In this document: piece after piece, positions 44,061 through 60,740 of the stretch
How positions within the stretch are numbered: the first letter of the stretch is position 1
Layout: every line of letters begins with the position of its first letter
Source of the DNA: Methylobacterium sp. FF17
GTDB lineage: Bacteria; Pseudomonadota; Alphaproteobacteria; Rhizobiales; Beijerinckiaceae
DNA length: 64,000 nt
Direction: 5' to 3'
Assembly (NCBI RefSeq): GCF_025813715.1
Contig: NZ_CP107532.1
Span: 1,488,001 to 1,552,000 of the forward strand
Translations under genes and position numbers: made by a program
The notes under the pieces: model-generated
What the model saw: only the letters and a program-made list of their open reading frames with translations
Told to the model about the DNA's origin: nothing
The model's database searches: none

Positions 44061-45398
44061 ATGGACCCCCACGCCACCGCGAACGCGCCCGGCCTCGACG
44101 CCTATTGGATGCCGTTCACGGCCAACCGGCAGTTCAAGGCCGCCCCCCGCCTGCTCGCCTCGGCGAAGGGCATGCACTACACCGCCACCGACGGGCGCAG
44201 CGTCCTCGACGGCACCGCCGGCCTCTGGTGCGTGAATGCCGGGCACGGGCGCCAGGGCATCGCTTCGGCCGTGGAGCGCCAGCTCACCACCCTCGACTTC
44301 GCCCCCTCCTTCCAGATGGGCCACCCGGCGGCGTTCGACTTCGCCGAGCGGCTGGCCGCCATCGCGCCGGGCGGCCCGGAGGCCGGCCTCGACCGGGTGT
44401 TCTTCACCGGCTCCGGCTCCGAATCGGTGGACACCGCCCTCAAGATCGCGCTCGCCTACCAGCGCGCCATCGGCCAGGGCACGCGCACGAAGCTGATCGG
44501 GCGCGAGCGCGGCTATCACGGCGTCGGCTTCGGCGGCATCTCGGTGGGCGGCCTCGTCAACAACCGCCGCGTCTTCCCGCTGCTGCCGGGCGTCGACCAC
44601 CTGCGCCACACCCACGACCCCGCGCGCAACGCCTTCTCGAAGGGCCTGCCCGCGCACGGGGCGGAGCTGGCCGACGACCTCGAGCGCCTCGTGGCGCTGC
44701 ACGGGGCCGAGACCATCGCGGCCTGCATCGTCGAGCCGGTGGCCGGCTCCACCGGCGTGCTGCTGCCGCCGCAGGGCTACCTGGAGCGCCTGCGCGAGGC
44801 CTGCGACCGCCACGGCATCCTGCTGATCTTCGACGAGGTCATCACCGGGTTCGGCCGCCTCGGCACCCCCTTCGCCACCGATTATTTCGGCGTGGTCCCG
44901 GACCTCGTCACCGCCGCCAAGGGCCTCACCAACGGCACGCTGCCGATGGGCGCGGTGTTCTGCAAGCGCAGCATCCACGACGCCCTGATGCATGGCCCCG
45001 AGGCCGTGATCGAGCTGTTCCACGGCTACACCTATTCGGGCCACCCGGTGGCCTGCGCCGCGGGGCTCGCCACCCTCGACATCTACGCGGCCGAGGGCCT
45101 GCTCACCCGGGGCGCGGATCTAGCCGACGATTGGGCCACCGCCATGCACGACCTGCGCGGCGCGCCGAACGTCATCGACATCCGCACCATCGGCCTCGTC
45201 GCCGGCATCGAGCTCGCCCCCCGGCCGGGGGCCCCGGGTGCGCGGGCCTACGACGTCTTCGTCGATTGCTTCGAGCGCGGCCTGCTCGTGCGCGTCACCG
45301 GCGACATCGTCGCCCTGTCGCCGCCGCTGATCGTGGAGCGCGAGCAGATCGACACCATGGCGTCGATCCTCGGCGACGCCATCGCCCGCGCCGCCTGA
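44061..45398 (+). CDS. Class III aminotransferase, beta-alanine:pyruvate (omega-amino acid) type
   Basis: 445 aa. LDAYWMPFTANRQFKAAPRLLASAKGMHYT opens it like omega-amino-acid:pyruvate transaminases. LIFDEVITGFGRLG carries the PLP-binding Asp, and K287 in TAAKGLTNG is the Schiff-base lysine. It likely converts beta-alanine (or another omega-amino acid) plus pyruvate to malonate semialdehyde plus alanine. 33 bp upstream of mmsA, which takes malonate semialdehyde to acetyl-CoA. Confidence 0.88.
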   Translation: MDPHATANAPGLDAYWMPFTANRQFKAAPRLLASAKGMHYTATDGRSVLDGTAGLWCVNAGHGRQGIASAVERQLTTLDFAPSFQMGHPAAFDFAERLAAIAPGGPEAGLDRVFFTGSGSESVDTALKIALAYQRAIGQGTRTKLIGRERGYHGVGFGGISVGGLVNNRRVFPLLPGVDHLRHTHDPARNAFSKGLPAHGAELADDLERLVALHGAETIAACIVEPVAGSTGVLLPPQGYLERLREACDRHGILLIFDEVITGFGRLGTPFATDYFGVVPDLVTAAKGLTNGTLPMGAVFCKRSIHDALMHGPEAVIELFHGYTYSGHPVACAAGLATLDIYAAEGLLTRGADLADDWATAMHDLRGAPNVIDIRTIGLVAGIELAPRPGAPGARAYDVFVDCFERGLLVRVTGDIVALSPPLIVEREQIDTMASILGDAIARAA

Positions 45399-45431
45399 CG
45401 TCTCACGCGTTCCCGTTCCCAGGATTTCTTA

Positions 45432-46931
<1,500 letters not shown>

Positions 46932-46952
46932 GCCTCCCTCAAGCCGCGCGGG

Positions 46953-46971
46953 CGCTCCCTTAACCGGAGCG
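46953..46971. terminator. Hairpin between convergent mmsA and DUF4188 genes
   Basis: CGCTCC (46953-46958) pairs with GGAGCG (46966-46971) around a 7-nt loop in the 57-bp gap between convergent stops. Position suggests a bidirectional terminator; the stem is short. Confidence 0.4.
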
Positions 46972-46988
46972 TCTCGCGGCAGCGCCCC

Positions 46989-47468
46989 TCAGCCGGGCTG
47001 CGCGCGGCCCTGGGCGTCGCCCTCGAGGCGGGCGCGGCTGGACATGAAGGAGCCGACCGGCTTGCGGATCGGCGCGAAGGTGCCGAAGCCGGTGCGCTCC
47101 GGCAGCCCGACATAGATCGCCTCGAATCCGCCGCGGGCCCGGTAGGTCTCGTGCCAGAAGCCGCAATTGCGCGAGTCCTTGAGGAACGACGACCACCAGG
47201 CCGCATGCGGATTCTGGCGCGTGAATCCCTCGAGGCTGTCCAGATCGCGCCAGTACTGGCGGATGCCGACGTGATTCCAGCCGAACAGACAGGACTGGTT
47301 CGCCAGGAGACCGTCCGGCGGGTCGCGCTGGATCGCCGCCAGGCCGCGGCCGACGTCGCGCAGGGCCAGCAGGGCGCGCGGGCTCCTGACCTTGAACCCG
47401 AGGAGCACGACGATCAGGTCGGGGAAACCCGACAGGTCGACGGTCTCCCGCTCAGGCTTGCGTTGCAT
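46989..47468 (-). CDS. DUF4188-family protein
   Basis: 159 aa. The order FPDLIVVLLGFKVRSPRALLAL, then QYWRDLDSLEGFTRQNPHAAWWSSF, then FWHETYRARGGFEAIYVGLP, matches DUF4188 proteins, which have a dimeric alpha/beta-barrel (monooxygenase-like) fold. Biochemical role unknown; some relatives are annotated as monooxygenases. Divergent from a TetR gene with a palindrome between, so probably repressed by it. Confidence 0.8.
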   Translation of the reverse strand: MQRKPERETVDLSGFPDLIVVLLGFKVRSPRALLALRDVGRGLAAIQRDPPDGLLANQSCLFGWNHVGIRQYWRDLDSLEGFTRQNPHAAWWSSFLKDSRNCGFWHETYRARGGFEAIYVGLPERTGFGTFAPIRKPVGSFMSSRARLEGDAQGRAQPG

Positions 47469-47484
47469 CGCATACTCCCAATGG

Positions 47485-47497
47485 CTTACAGTGTAAG
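47485..47497. promoter_or_regulatory. Candidate TetR operator
   Basis: CTTACA-G-TGTAAG is a perfect 6+6 palindrome 17 bp upstream of the DUF4188 start. A related half site, TTGTAAAC, lies at 47519-47526, just before the tetR start. The whole 47480-47530 stretch is AT-rich. Binding by the neighbouring TetR protein is inferred from position and symmetry. Confidence 0.6.
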
Positions 47498-47541
47498 CGT
47501 AGTTGCTTTTGTGTACGTTGTAAACGGAAAGTACGGCACGC

Positions 47542-48084
47542 ATGGTGCGCGAACGGGCCGATCTTCGTGAGGCGCTGATCCGCGAAGCGATCGTCCTGCT
47601 CGGCGCGGGCGAGACGGACCTCAGCCTGCGCAGCGTCGCGCGGGCGGCCGGTGTCTCGGCGATGGCACCGTACCGGCATTTCTCCGACAAGGCCGCCTTG
47701 CTGGGCGCGGTGGCCGCGCAGGGTTTCGCCGAGTTGCGCCAGGACCTGGAACGCGCGGATGCGGGGGCGGACGCGGCTGACGCGCTCGTGGACCAGGGGC
47801 TCGCCTACATCGCATTCGCGCAGCGCCGGCCCAGCCTGTTCCGCCTGATGTTCGCAAGCGCGGACCTGGCCTGCATCCCCCACGAAGCGGGTCGCGGGGC
47901 TTACGAGATCCTGGCGCGGCGGGTCGCGGGCGTCGCGCCGCATCTCGGCGACCTCGGGTCGCTCGCCTGCTGGGGGATGGTGCACGGGCTCGCGACATTG
48001 CGGCTCGACCGGAGGATCGACGCCGAGCCCGAAGACCTCCGCGCCGCGCTGGTGCTTCTGACGCAGGCCTTTGCGAAGCGCTGA
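47542..48084 (+). CDS. TetR/AcrR-family regulator
   Basis: 180 aa. HTH at about 8-55 (LREALIREAIVLLGAGE, then LSLRSVARAAGVSAMAPYRHFSDKAALLGAVA) and an alpha-helical ligand domain of TetR_C_13/WHG type (FAQRRPSLFRLMFASADLA). Divergent from the DUF4188 gene; the operator between them points to autoregulation. Confidence 0.88.
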   Translation: MVRERADLREALIREAIVLLGAGETDLSLRSVARAAGVSAMAPYRHFSDKAALLGAVAAQGFAELRQDLERADAGADAADALVDQGLAYIAFAQRRPSLFRLMFASADLACIPHEAGRGAYEILARRVAGVAPHLGDLGSLACWGMVHGLATLRLDRRIDAEPEDLRAALVLLTQAFAKR

Positions 48085-48526
48085 TCCGGCCGGCTGCGAT
48101 CTTTGAGGCTGCGATCCGGCTGCTCGCTTCGGGGCCGCGCCTCCAGCGCGGTGTCTCCGGATCCCGGGCTCCGCTGCGCGGCCCCGGAGTGACGGGGTGC
48201 TGCAAGTGGGTTTTCAACCAGCAGGTCCGTCTCGGCGATCGTCCTCGTCCGAACGAGAGGGAGCCCCGAATCCGTCGTCTCGGCCTTGCGATCCCGTCAA
48301 GCAGAAGCTGAACGAAGCGGCGATTCCTGTGTCTGGCCCAGCGCCCATGCGGCTTCCTCGACCGCCGCGGTGCGCATGGCGAAGCGAGCGTCATCCGCGC
48401 GCTGCCCGCTGGATCGATCGAGGCCCTTTGCAGCCTGGAGGCCCGATGCTTGGATGGAGCGGGGCGCGGAATCGGCGCCCGCGCGGACGCCGCCCGCTCG
48501 TCGGCGGCGTCGGAGGGAGAGACGCC
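48085..48526. other. Intergenic region with a third repeat type
   Basis: 442 bp without a supported gene. Around 48140-48195 is a GGGGCCGCG...GGATCCCGGGCTCCGCTGCGCGGCCCCGGAGTGACGG element. It resembles the GGATCCCGGG/CCCCGG-type intergenic repeats common in Hyphomicrobiales, with a GGGGCCGCG/CGCGGCCCC inverted pair. The rest, up to the VOC gene, contains open frames in several directions but no recognisable protein; part may be gene debris. Confidence 0.45.
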
Positions 48527-49003
48527 ATGGTCGCCAGGAACACCATCTGCCTCTGGTACGAGACGGACGCCGAGGCGGCCGCCCGCTTCTACGTCGCGAC
48601 ATTCCCCGACAGCGCGATGGGGGCCGTCCATCGGGCGCCGGCCGATTACCCGTCCGGAAAGGCGGGCGACGTGCTGACCGTCGCCTTCACGGTCGCGGGC
48701 ATCCCCTGCATCGGCCTGAACGGCGGCCCCGCCTTCCGGCACAGCGAGGCCTTCTCGTTCCAGATCGCGACGGATGATCAGGCGGAGACGGACCGCCTGT
48801 GGGACGCGATCGTCGGCCATGGCGGGCAGGAAAGCGCCTGCGGCTGGTGCAAGGATCGCTGGGGCCTCTCGTGGCAGATCACGCCGCGGGCGCTCACCGA
48901 CGCGCTGGCGGCCGGGGGCGCGGAGGCGCAACGCGCCTTCACGGCCATGATGACCATGCGCAAGATCGACATCGCAGCCATCGAGGCGGCCCGTCGCGGG
49001 TGA
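48527..49003 (+). CDS. VOC/PhnB-like (3-demethylubiquinone methyltransferase-fold) protein
   Basis: 158 aa. TICLWYETDAEAAARFYVATFPDS at the N terminus and DRWGLSWQITPRAL with FTAMMTMRKIDIAAIEAA at the C terminus are the PhnB/3-dmu-9_3-mt family pattern (glyoxalase fold). Activity of these proteins is generally unknown. ATG 48527 is preceded by CGGAGGGAGAGACGCC, a good ribosome-binding site. No partner gene apparent. Confidence 0.82.
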   Translation: MVARNTICLWYETDAEAAARFYVATFPDSAMGAVHRAPADYPSGKAGDVLTVAFTVAGIPCIGLNGGPAFRHSEAFSFQIATDDQAETDRLWDAIVGHGGQESACGWCKDRWGLSWQITPRALTDALAAGGAEAQRAFTAMMTMRKIDIAAIEAARRG

Positions 49004-49097
49004 TGCGCGGATGGGCCGGCGCCGGCTGAACCGCCCGTCCCTGCGAAAGGGAGGGCTGATGCCGGATTCGATCGCTTCGGGGCCGCGCCCGCAGCGC

Positions 49098-49540
49098 GCT
49101 CCCTCTGCTTCGGGAGACGCGTGAGGCGCGTGACCTCTCCGGAGATGGACCACACCTCACCCCAACCCTCTCCCGAAGGAGAGGGAGCGCGGTCGTGCTT
49201 CACGACCGAGCCGAGATGGTCGTCTCCCGGAAGGTTCTCGCCGCTCCACCTCTGGAGAAACCCGCGGGTCCCCTCTCCTTCGGGAGAGGGACAGGGTGAG
49301 GTGCGTGACCTCTCCGGAAATGGACCACACCTCACCCCAACCCTCTCCTTTCAGGAGAGGGAGCGCGGTCGTGCTTCACGACCGAGCCGAGATGGTCGTC
49401 TCCCGGAAGGTTCTCGTCGCCAGAGCTTTCGAGGAACCCGCGGGTCCCCTCTCCTGGCAGGAGAGGGACAGGGTGAGGTGCGTGACCTCCCCGGCGATGA
49501 ACCGCACCTCAACCCAACGCACTTCCGAAGGAGACAGGCG
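49098..49540. repeat. Tandem array of inverted repeat B
   Basis: Fills most of the 596-bp gap between the VOC and lpdA genes. Units begin GTGAGG(C/T)GCGTGACCTC at 49121, 49296 and 49473, so the period is 175-177 bp: two full units and a partial third. Within each unit, CTCTCC-TTC-GGGAGAGG with GGGTGAGGTG and its reverse complement CACCTCACCCCAACCCTCTCC flank CGGA(A/G)ATGGACCA. The middle contains a near-identical block of about 60 bp (GAGCGCGGTCGTGCTTCACG onward). Units differ by only a few changes, so duplication is recent. Confidence 0.9.
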
Positions 49541-49599
49541 TGCCGTCCTTCGACCGATCTCCGGCGACGCGACCGCCGGAGGGTTTCGCGTCAGTGCGA

Positions 49600-51000
<1,401 letters not shown>

Positions 51001-51113
51001 GGAAATCTGACTCGCTGAATTGGGCGGCGGGTCATGCCCCACCATCGATGGACGAAGCGCGCGGAAGCGTCCGGCCGCGCGGGTCGCGGCCGGCGGACGG
51101 CAGCTGCCGGGCC

Positions 51114-52391
51114 TTAGAGGTCGAGCACGAGGCGTGCCGGATCCTCCAGCGCCTCCTTGACGCGCACCAGGAAGGTCACGGCCTCCTTCCCGTCGACGAT
51201 GCGGTGATCGTAGGACAGGGCGAGGTACATCATCGGCCGCGCCTCGATCTTGCCGGCACGGACGACCGGGCGCTCCTCGATGCGGTGCATGCCGAGGATG
51301 CCCGATTGCGGCGCGTTGAGGATCGGGGTCGACATCAGCGACCCGTAGATGCCCCCGTTGGTGATGGTGAAGGTGCCGCCCTGCATCTCGTCGATGGAGA
51401 GCTTGCCGTCGCGCGCCTTCTTGCCGAAGCCCGCGATGGTCTTCTCGATGCCGGCGATCGAGAGGTCGTCGGCGTTGCGCACCACCGGGACCACGAGGCC
51501 CTTATCGGTCCCGACCGCGATGCCGATGTGGTAGTAGTTCTTGTAGACGAGGTCCTGCCCGTCGATCTCGGCGTTCACCGCCGGCACGTCCTTGAGGGCG
51601 CCGATCACCGCCTTGGTGAAGAAGCCCATGAAGCCGAGCTTGGTGCCGTGCTTCTTCTCGAAGATGTCCTTGTACTGGCTGCGCATCGCCATCACGGCCG
51701 ACATGTCGACGTCGTTGAACGTCGTCAGCATCGCGGCGGTGTCCTGCGCGTCCTTGAGACGGCGGGCGATGGTCTGGCGCAGCTTGGTCATGCGCACGCG
51801 CTCCTCGCGCGCCGCGTCGTCGGGCTTCGAGGGCGCGCGCGGGGCGGCGGGCTTCGCCTCCTTCGCGGGGGCCGGCGCCGGGGCGGGCCCCTTGGCGGTC
51901 GCCTCCAGCATGTCGCCCTTAGTCACGCGGCCGTCCTTGCCGCTGCCGTTGAGGCTCGACGGATCGATGCCGGATTCCCGCGCCATCTTGGCGACCGCCG
52001 GGCCGTGATCGCCGGATTCGCGCGCCTGCGGGGGCGCGGCGTCGCCGTGGTTGCCGTAGCCGGCGGAGGATTCCTGGGCCGGCGCCTCGGCCGCTTTCCT
52101 GCTCTCCTCGGCGGGCGCCTCGGCCTTCTTCGGCGCCGCCTTGGCGCCCCCCGAGGCCTCGACGATCGAGCCCAGCAGCGCGCCGGGCTCCACGGTCTCG
52201 CCGTCCTTGGCCAGGATCTCGCCGAGCTCGCCCGCCGCCGGGGCGTTCACCTCGAGGGTGACCTTGTCGGTCTCGAGTTCCACCAGCGGCTCGTCGGCCG
52301 CCACGGTGTCACCCGGCTTCTTGAACCAGCGACCGATGGTGGCCTCGCTCACGGATTCGCCAAGGGTCGGGACGACGATATCGGTTGCCAT
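51114..52391 (-). CDS. sucB: 2-oxoglutarate dehydrogenase E2, dihydrolipoyl succinyltransferase
   Basis: 425 aa. Lipoyl domain with lipoyl-lysine K43 in [11 protein letters not shown], an Ala/Pro/Lys-rich linker, an E3-binding domain ([24 protein letters not shown]), another linker, and the catalytic domain with [12 protein letters not shown]. It transfers succinyl groups to CoA. Between sucA and lpdA. Confidence 0.97.
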   Translation of the reverse strand: MATDIVVPTLGESVSEATIGRWFKKPGDTVAADEPLVELETDKVTLEVNAPAAGELGEILAKDGETVEPGALLGSIVEASGGAKAAPKKAEAPAEESRKAAEAPAQESSAGYGNHGDAAPPQARESGDHGPAVAKMARESGIDPSSLNGSGKDGRVTKGDMLEATAKGPAPAPAPAKEAKPAAPRAPSKPDDAAREERVRMTKLRQTIARRLKDAQDTAAMLTTFNDVDMSAVMAMRSQYKDIFEKKHGTKLGFMGFFTKAVIGALKDVPAVNAEIDGQDLVYKNYYHIGIAVGTDKGLVVPVVRNADDLSIAGIEKTIAGFGKKARDGKLSIDEMQGGTFTITNGGIYGSLMSTPILNAPQSGILGMHRIEERPVVRAGKIEARPMMYLALSYDHRIVDGKEAVTFLVRVKEALEDPARLVLDL

Positions 52392-52471
52392 GGTTCAGTG
52401 TCCGTCCGGGGGTTCGGGGCGCCGGTGCGCGGCGCCCTCGCGAGCGAGAAACGTGCGGAGGGTGCCGGCGG

Positions 52472-55456
<2,985 letters not shown>

Positions 55457-55634
55457 CCTGCCGCTTCGCGGGGCCCGCGCTTCCAGGGGGCCCTGCCCGA
55501 TCGGTCCCGCGCGGGGCGCGGTCGCGGATCGGAGGTGTCGGGAAAGACGCGGGGCCCGGGCCGCGCGTCGCTCGTTGATAGATGGGGGCGCGGACCTGAA
55601 CGTCGGGGCAACGCTGGCCTGCGCCCCCCGCGTG

Positions 55635-56519
55635 TCAGCCGCGCAGGACCTCGACCAGGGTGCTGCCGAGGCGCGCCGGCGAGGGCGAGACCCGGATGCC
55701 GGCCGCTTCCATGGCGGCGATCTTGTCCTCGGCGCCGCCCTTGCCGCCCGAGATGATGGCGCCCGCGTGGCCCATGCGGCGGCCCGGAGGCGCCGTGCGG
55801 CCGGCGATGAAGCCGACCATGGGCTTCTTGCGGCCGCGCTTGGCCTCGTCGGCGAGGAACTGCGCCGCTTCCTCTTCGGCCGAGCCGCCGATCTCGCCGA
55901 TCATCACGATCGACGTGGTCTTCTCGTCGGCGAGGAACAGCTCGAGCATGGAGATGAACTCCGTGCCCTTCACCGGGTCGCCGCCGATGCCGACCGCCGT
56001 GGTCTGGCCGAGACCCGCGTTGGTGGTCTGGAACACGGCCTCGTAGGTCAGCGTGCCGGAGCGGGAGACGATGCCCACCGAGCCCGGCTTGAAGATGTTG
56101 GCCGGCATGATGCCGATCTTGCACTGGCCCGCCGTGACGATGCCGGGGCAGTTCGGGCCCACCAGCCGGGACTTCGAACCCTCGAGGGCGCGCTTGACCC
56201 GCACCATGTCGAGCACCGGAATGCCCTCGGTGATGCAGACGATGAGCGGGATCTCGGCCTGGATCGCCTCGCAGATCGCATCCGCCGCGCCCGGCGGCGG
56301 CACGTAGACCACGGAGGCGTCGGCGCCGGTGGCCTCGCGCGCCTCCGCCACCGTGTCGAAGACCGGCAGGTTGAGGTGCTTGGAGCCGCCCTTACCGGGC
56401 GAGGTGCCGCCGACCATCTTGGTGCCGTAGGCGATGGCCTGCTCGGAGTGGAAGGTCCCGTTCTTGCCGGTGAAGCCCTGGCAGATGACCTTGGTGTTCG
56501 CGTCGATCAGGATGGACAT
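55635..56519 (-). CDS. sucD: Succinyl-CoA synthetase alpha subunit
   Basis: 294 aa. CoA-binding [19 protein letters not shown] and GPNCPGIV, and the phosphohistidine loop [16 protein letters not shown]. It forms the succinate-CoA ligase with SucC, 8 bp downstream of it. Confidence 0.97.
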   Translation of the reverse strand: MSILIDANTKVICQGFTGKNGTFHSEQAIAYGTKMVGGTSPGKGGSKHLNLPVFDTVAEAREATGADASVVYVPPPGAADAICEAIQAEIPLIVCITEGIPVLDMVRVKRALEGSKSRLVGPNCPGIVTAGQCKIGIMPANIFKPGSVGIVSRSGTLTYEAVFQTTNAGLGQTTAVGIGGDPVKGTEFISMLELFLADEKTTSIVMIGEIGGSAEEEAAQFLADEAKRGRKKPMVGFIAGRTAPPGRRMGHAGAIISGGKGGAEDKIAAMEAAGIRVSPSPARLGSTLVEVLRG

Positions 56520-56527
56520 GGGTACTC

Positions 56528-57724
56528 TCAGCCCTTCTTCACGGCGGCGACGATCTTCTGCGCGGCATCATCGAGGTCATCGGCCGGGATCACGTTGAGA
56601 CCGGAATTCCGGATGATCTCCTTGCCCTTCTCGACGTTGGTGCCCTCGAGGCGCACCACCAGCGGAACCTGCAGGCCCACCGCCTTCACCGCCGCGATCA
56701 CGCCGTTGGCGATCACGTCGCACTTCATGATCCCGCCGAAGATGTTGACGAGGATGCCCTTCACCTGCGGATCGGCGGTGATGATCTTGAAGGCCGCGGT
56801 GACCTTCTCTTCCGAGGCGCCGCCGCCGACATCGAGGAAGTTCGCCGGCTCCTCGCCGTAGAGCTTGATGATGTCGAGGGTCGCCATGGCGAGGCCCGCG
56901 CCGTTGACCATGCAGCCGATCGTGCCGTCGAGCGCGATGTAGGCCAGGTCGTACTTGGAGGCCTCGATCTCCTTGGCGTCCTCCTCGGTCTCGTCGCGGA
57001 GCGCGACGATGTCGGGGTGGCGGTAGAGGGCGTTCGAGTCGAAGGAGATCTTGGCGTCGAGGCACTTGAGGTGGCCGTCGCCGGTGAGCACCAGCGGGTT
57101 GATCTCCAGCATGCTCATGTCCTTGGCGGTGAACGCCTCGTAGAGCTTGGTGGTGAGGTCGCCGGCTTCCTTGGCCTGGGCGCCCGAGAGGCCGAGCGTC
57201 TTGGCGACGAGGCGGCCGTGATGGGGCATCACGCCGGTGGCGGGATCCACCGAGAAGGTGACGATCTTCTCGGGCGTCTCGTGGGCCACCGTCTCGATGT
57301 CCATGCCGCCCTCGGTGGAGACCACGAACGCGACCCGGCCGGTCTCGCGGTCCACCAGCATCGAGAGGTAGAACTCCGCCTCGATCTGGGCGCCCTCCTC
57401 GATGTAGAGGCGGTTGACCTGCTTGCCGGCCTCGCCGGTCTGGATCGTCACCAGGGTCTGGCCGAGCATCTCGCCGGCGAACTGCTTGACCTCGTCGAGG
57501 GACTTCGTGACCCGCACGCCGCCCTTGGCGCCGGCGGGCGCGCCCTTGAAGGTGCCCTTGCCGCGGCCGCCCGCGTGGATCTGCGACTTCACCACCCAGA
57601 CCGGGCCGCCGAGTTCCTTGGCGGCGGCCTCGGCCTCCTCGGGCTTGAAGATCGGCACGCCGCGCGAGACGGGCAGGCCGAACGCCTTCAGCACCGCCTT
57701 GGCCTGGTACTCGTGAATGTTCAT
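56528..57724 (-). CDS. sucC: Succinyl-CoA synthetase beta subunit
   Basis: 398 aa. N-terminal ATP-grasp domain ([34 protein letters not shown]) and C-terminal flavodoxin-like ligase domain ([18 protein letters not shown]). It makes ATP or GTP with SucD. Confidence 0.97.
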   Translation of the reverse strand: MNIHEYQAKAVLKAFGLPVSRGVPIFKPEEAEAAAKELGGPVWVVKSQIHAGGRGKGTFKGAPAGAKGGVRVTKSLDEVKQFAGEMLGQTLVTIQTGEAGKQVNRLYIEEGAQIEAEFYLSMLVDRETGRVAFVVSTEGGMDIETVAHETPEKIVTFSVDPATGVMPHHGRLVAKTLGLSGAQAKEAGDLTTKLYEAFTAKDMSMLEINPLVLTGDGHLKCLDAKISFDSNALYRHPDIVALRDETEEDAKEIEASKYDLAYIALDGTIGCMVNGAGLAMATLDIIKLYGEEPANFLDVGGGASEEKVTAAFKIITADPQVKGILVNIFGGIMKCDVIANGVIAAVKAVGLQVPLVVRLEGTNVEKGKEIIRNSGLNVIPADDLDDAAQKIVAAVKKG

Positions 57725-57783
57725 GGACGTTTCTCCGCCTCATCCCGGCGCCGGGCGCGGGAGCTCAGGACACCGTCACCGTC

Positions 57784-57810
57784 GCACCGAGCCGCCGGGC
57801 GGCTCGGTGC
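57784..57810 (-). promoter_or_regulatory. Strong hairpin between mdh and sucC
   Basis: GCACCGAGCCGCC and GGCGGCTCGGTGC are perfect 13-bp complements separated by one base (physically an 11-bp stem with a 5-nt loop). It lies in the 108-bp gap of the mdh-suc operon, 22 bp past the mdh stop. No U-tract follows on the reverse strand, so it is more likely an mRNA processing/stability element or partial attenuator than a full terminator. Confidence 0.55.
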
Positions 57811-57832
57811 GCGGCGCTTCTTGCGAGGGTTT

Positions 57833-58996
<1,164 letters not shown>

Positions 58997-59068
58997 TTAC
59001 GGGAAACGGGCGCCGCGAAGTTCGGCGGCAAAGCTCAAGTGACAGACACAAAACTCTGTCACGGCGCC

Positions 59069-59728
59069 TTAGAGCGTGCCCGTCCGAAGCACCTTCTGGA
59101 TGGCCAGGATCACGGCGCCGAGGCGCGCTTCCACGAGGTCGCGCGGCAGGTCCGCGTCGTGCTGGATCGCGAGCGGATGGGTGAAGCGGTAGCTCGCGTC
59201 GAAGATGTGGGCGATGGCCCGCTCGCGGTCGCGGGCGACGAAGGCGCCGGCCCCGATCCCCTCCTCCACCACGCGCTCCACCAGGCTGCGCAGGCGCACC
59301 CGGTGGCGGCGGGCGATCGGACGGGCGGCCACCGCCGCGTCGAGGTGGACCGCGAACAGGTTCGGCTCGTGGACCAGGGTCTCGCGCTGCACGCTGGCGA
59401 GCGCCGTGAGCAGGCGCTCGATCTTGTCGTCGGCCGGGTCGGGCGCATCGGCGATGCGGGCGAGCTCCGCCTCGACGTCGCGCAGCCAGCGCCCCGCCAC
59501 CGCGTCGAGGAGCGCGTCCTTGGACGGGAAGTAGCGGTAGACGTTGGCGTGGGTCATGCCGGCCTCGGCGGCCACCGCCACCACCGTGACGCGCTTGGGG
59601 CCGAGGCGGCGCAGGTGCTCGGTGGCGACCGCGAGGAGGCGCGCGTCGACGGCGAGGGGCGCGGCCGCCCGGGGCGCCGGCCGGGCCACGCGCGGAACCG
59701 TGATGCGGACGGGGCTATCCCTCCCCAT
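59069..59728 (-). CDS. TetR-family regulator
   Basis: 219 aa. HTH about residues 24-68 (LLAVATEHLRRLGPKRVTVVAVAAEAGMTHANVYRYFPSKDALLDAV). C-terminal domain with RYFTHPL-like YRFTHPLAIQHDADLPRDLVE. ATG 59728 was chosen over an upstream start because the HTH begins soon after. It is upstream of the mdh block on the same strand but 270 bp away, so it is probably not cotranscribed. Target unknown. Confidence 0.85.
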   Translation of the reverse strand: MGRDSPVRITVPRVARPAPRAAAPLAVDARLLAVATEHLRRLGPKRVTVVAVAAEAGMTHANVYRYFPSKDALLDAVAGRWLRDVEAELARIADAPDPADDKIERLLTALASVQRETLVHEPNLFAVHLDAAVAARPIARRHRVRLRSLVERVVEEGIGAGAFVARDRERAIAHIFDASYRFTHPLAIQHDADLPRDLVEARLGAVILAIQKVLRTGTL

Positions 59729-59959
59729 GGTTTCGTCAGAGGATTCGGACCCCTGGTTGTGGCTGAGGTCGATCTCGTGCCCGAAGGCGAAGGGCGGGCC
59801 GGGCGGCTGCATCGAAAGGGACACCGGGGCTCGTGGAGGGAAGGAACGACGGGCCTCCCGGACAGGTCCGCCTTGCCGAAGCGGACCTCAATGGCCGGGA
59901 TATCCAGAATACGGGCGCCAATGACAGCACCCGCCACGCTGTAACGCCCCTTTAGCGGG

Positions 59960-60727
59960 TCATGACCGGTTCTTCCAGGCCCTCAATGCCGTAAAGACAA
60001 CCGAGGCGTGGCTGCCGGGTGGGAGATTCACCGCCTGAGCGAGGTCCGGCTCGCCGGCGCGCAGGAACGGATTGGTCGCCCGCTCCGCCGCCATGGTGCT
60101 CGGAATCAGGAAGCGGCCCTCGGCCCGGGCGCGCTCGGCCTCCGCCGCGCGGGCGGCGAGCGCCGCGTTGCCGGGCTCGGCGGCCAGGGCGAAGCGGGCA
60201 TTGCCCAGCACGTAGTCGTGGCCGCTATAGACCGCCGTCTCATCGGGCAGGGCCAGGAACCGCTCCAGCGAGGTCCAGAGGGTGGCGGGCTCGGCCTCCA
60301 TCACCCGGCCGCAGCCGAGGGTGAACAGGGTGTCGCCGGCAAACACCACCCCGGCCTGCCGGAACCAGTAGGTGACGTGGTCGGCGCAGTGCCCCGGCGT
60401 CTCCCAGACCTGCGCGGCGAGATCGCCGACCCGGACCACGTCGCCCTCCGCGACCCAAACATCGACCTCGGGCACCGCGTCGCCCGCCTTGCGGGGGGCG
60501 GTGACCCGGGCGCCCGTGCGGGCCTTCACCGCTGGGATGCCCTCCACGTGGTCGGCGTGCCGGTGGGTGACGAGGATGTCGGTGAGCGTCCAGCCCGCCT
60601 CGTCGAGCGCCGCCAGGACGGGACCGGCTTCCGGCACGTCGATGGCCGCGCAGGCGCCGGTGGCGGGGTCGCGGATCAGCACGCCGATGTTGTCGCTGCG
60701 GCAGAGGAAGGTGCGGATCTCGGGCAT
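59960..60727 (-). CDS. gloB: Hydroxyacylglutathione hydrolase (glyoxalase II)
   Basis: 255 aa metallo-beta-lactamase fold. Metal motif VTHRHADHVEGIPAVK, ETPGHCADHVTYW, VFAGDTLFTLGCGR and SGHDYVLGNARFA are the GloB set. It hydrolyses S-lactoylglutathione to lactate and glutathione. The start given is where the family N terminus (MPEIRTFLCRSDNIGV) begins, but there is no good Shine-Dalgarno in front of it. In-frame ATGs at 60754, 60769 and 60784 inside a 15-bp repeat are better supplied. Divergent from a SAM methyltransferase gene, a common alphaproteobacterial pairing. Confidence 0.92.
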   Translation of the reverse strand: MPEIRTFLCRSDNIGVLIRDPATGACAAIDVPEAGPVLAALDEAGWTLTDILVTHRHADHVEGIPAVKARTGARVTAPRKAGDAVPEVDVWVAEGDVVRVGDLAAQVWETPGHCADHVTYWFRQAGVVFAGDTLFTLGCGRVMEAEPATLWTSLERFLALPDETAVYSGHDYVLGNARFALAAEPGNAALAARAAEAERARAEGRFLIPSTMAAERATNPFLRAGEPDLAQAVNLPPGSHASVVFTALRAWKNRS

Positions 60728-60740
60728 CGGGGCTGCCGTG

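Noticed and set aside
48297..48602. Possible small reverse-strand gene or remnant before the VOC gene
   Set aside because: The N-terminal part is Arg-rich low complexity and overlaps the VOC start; no family recognised, so not annotated.
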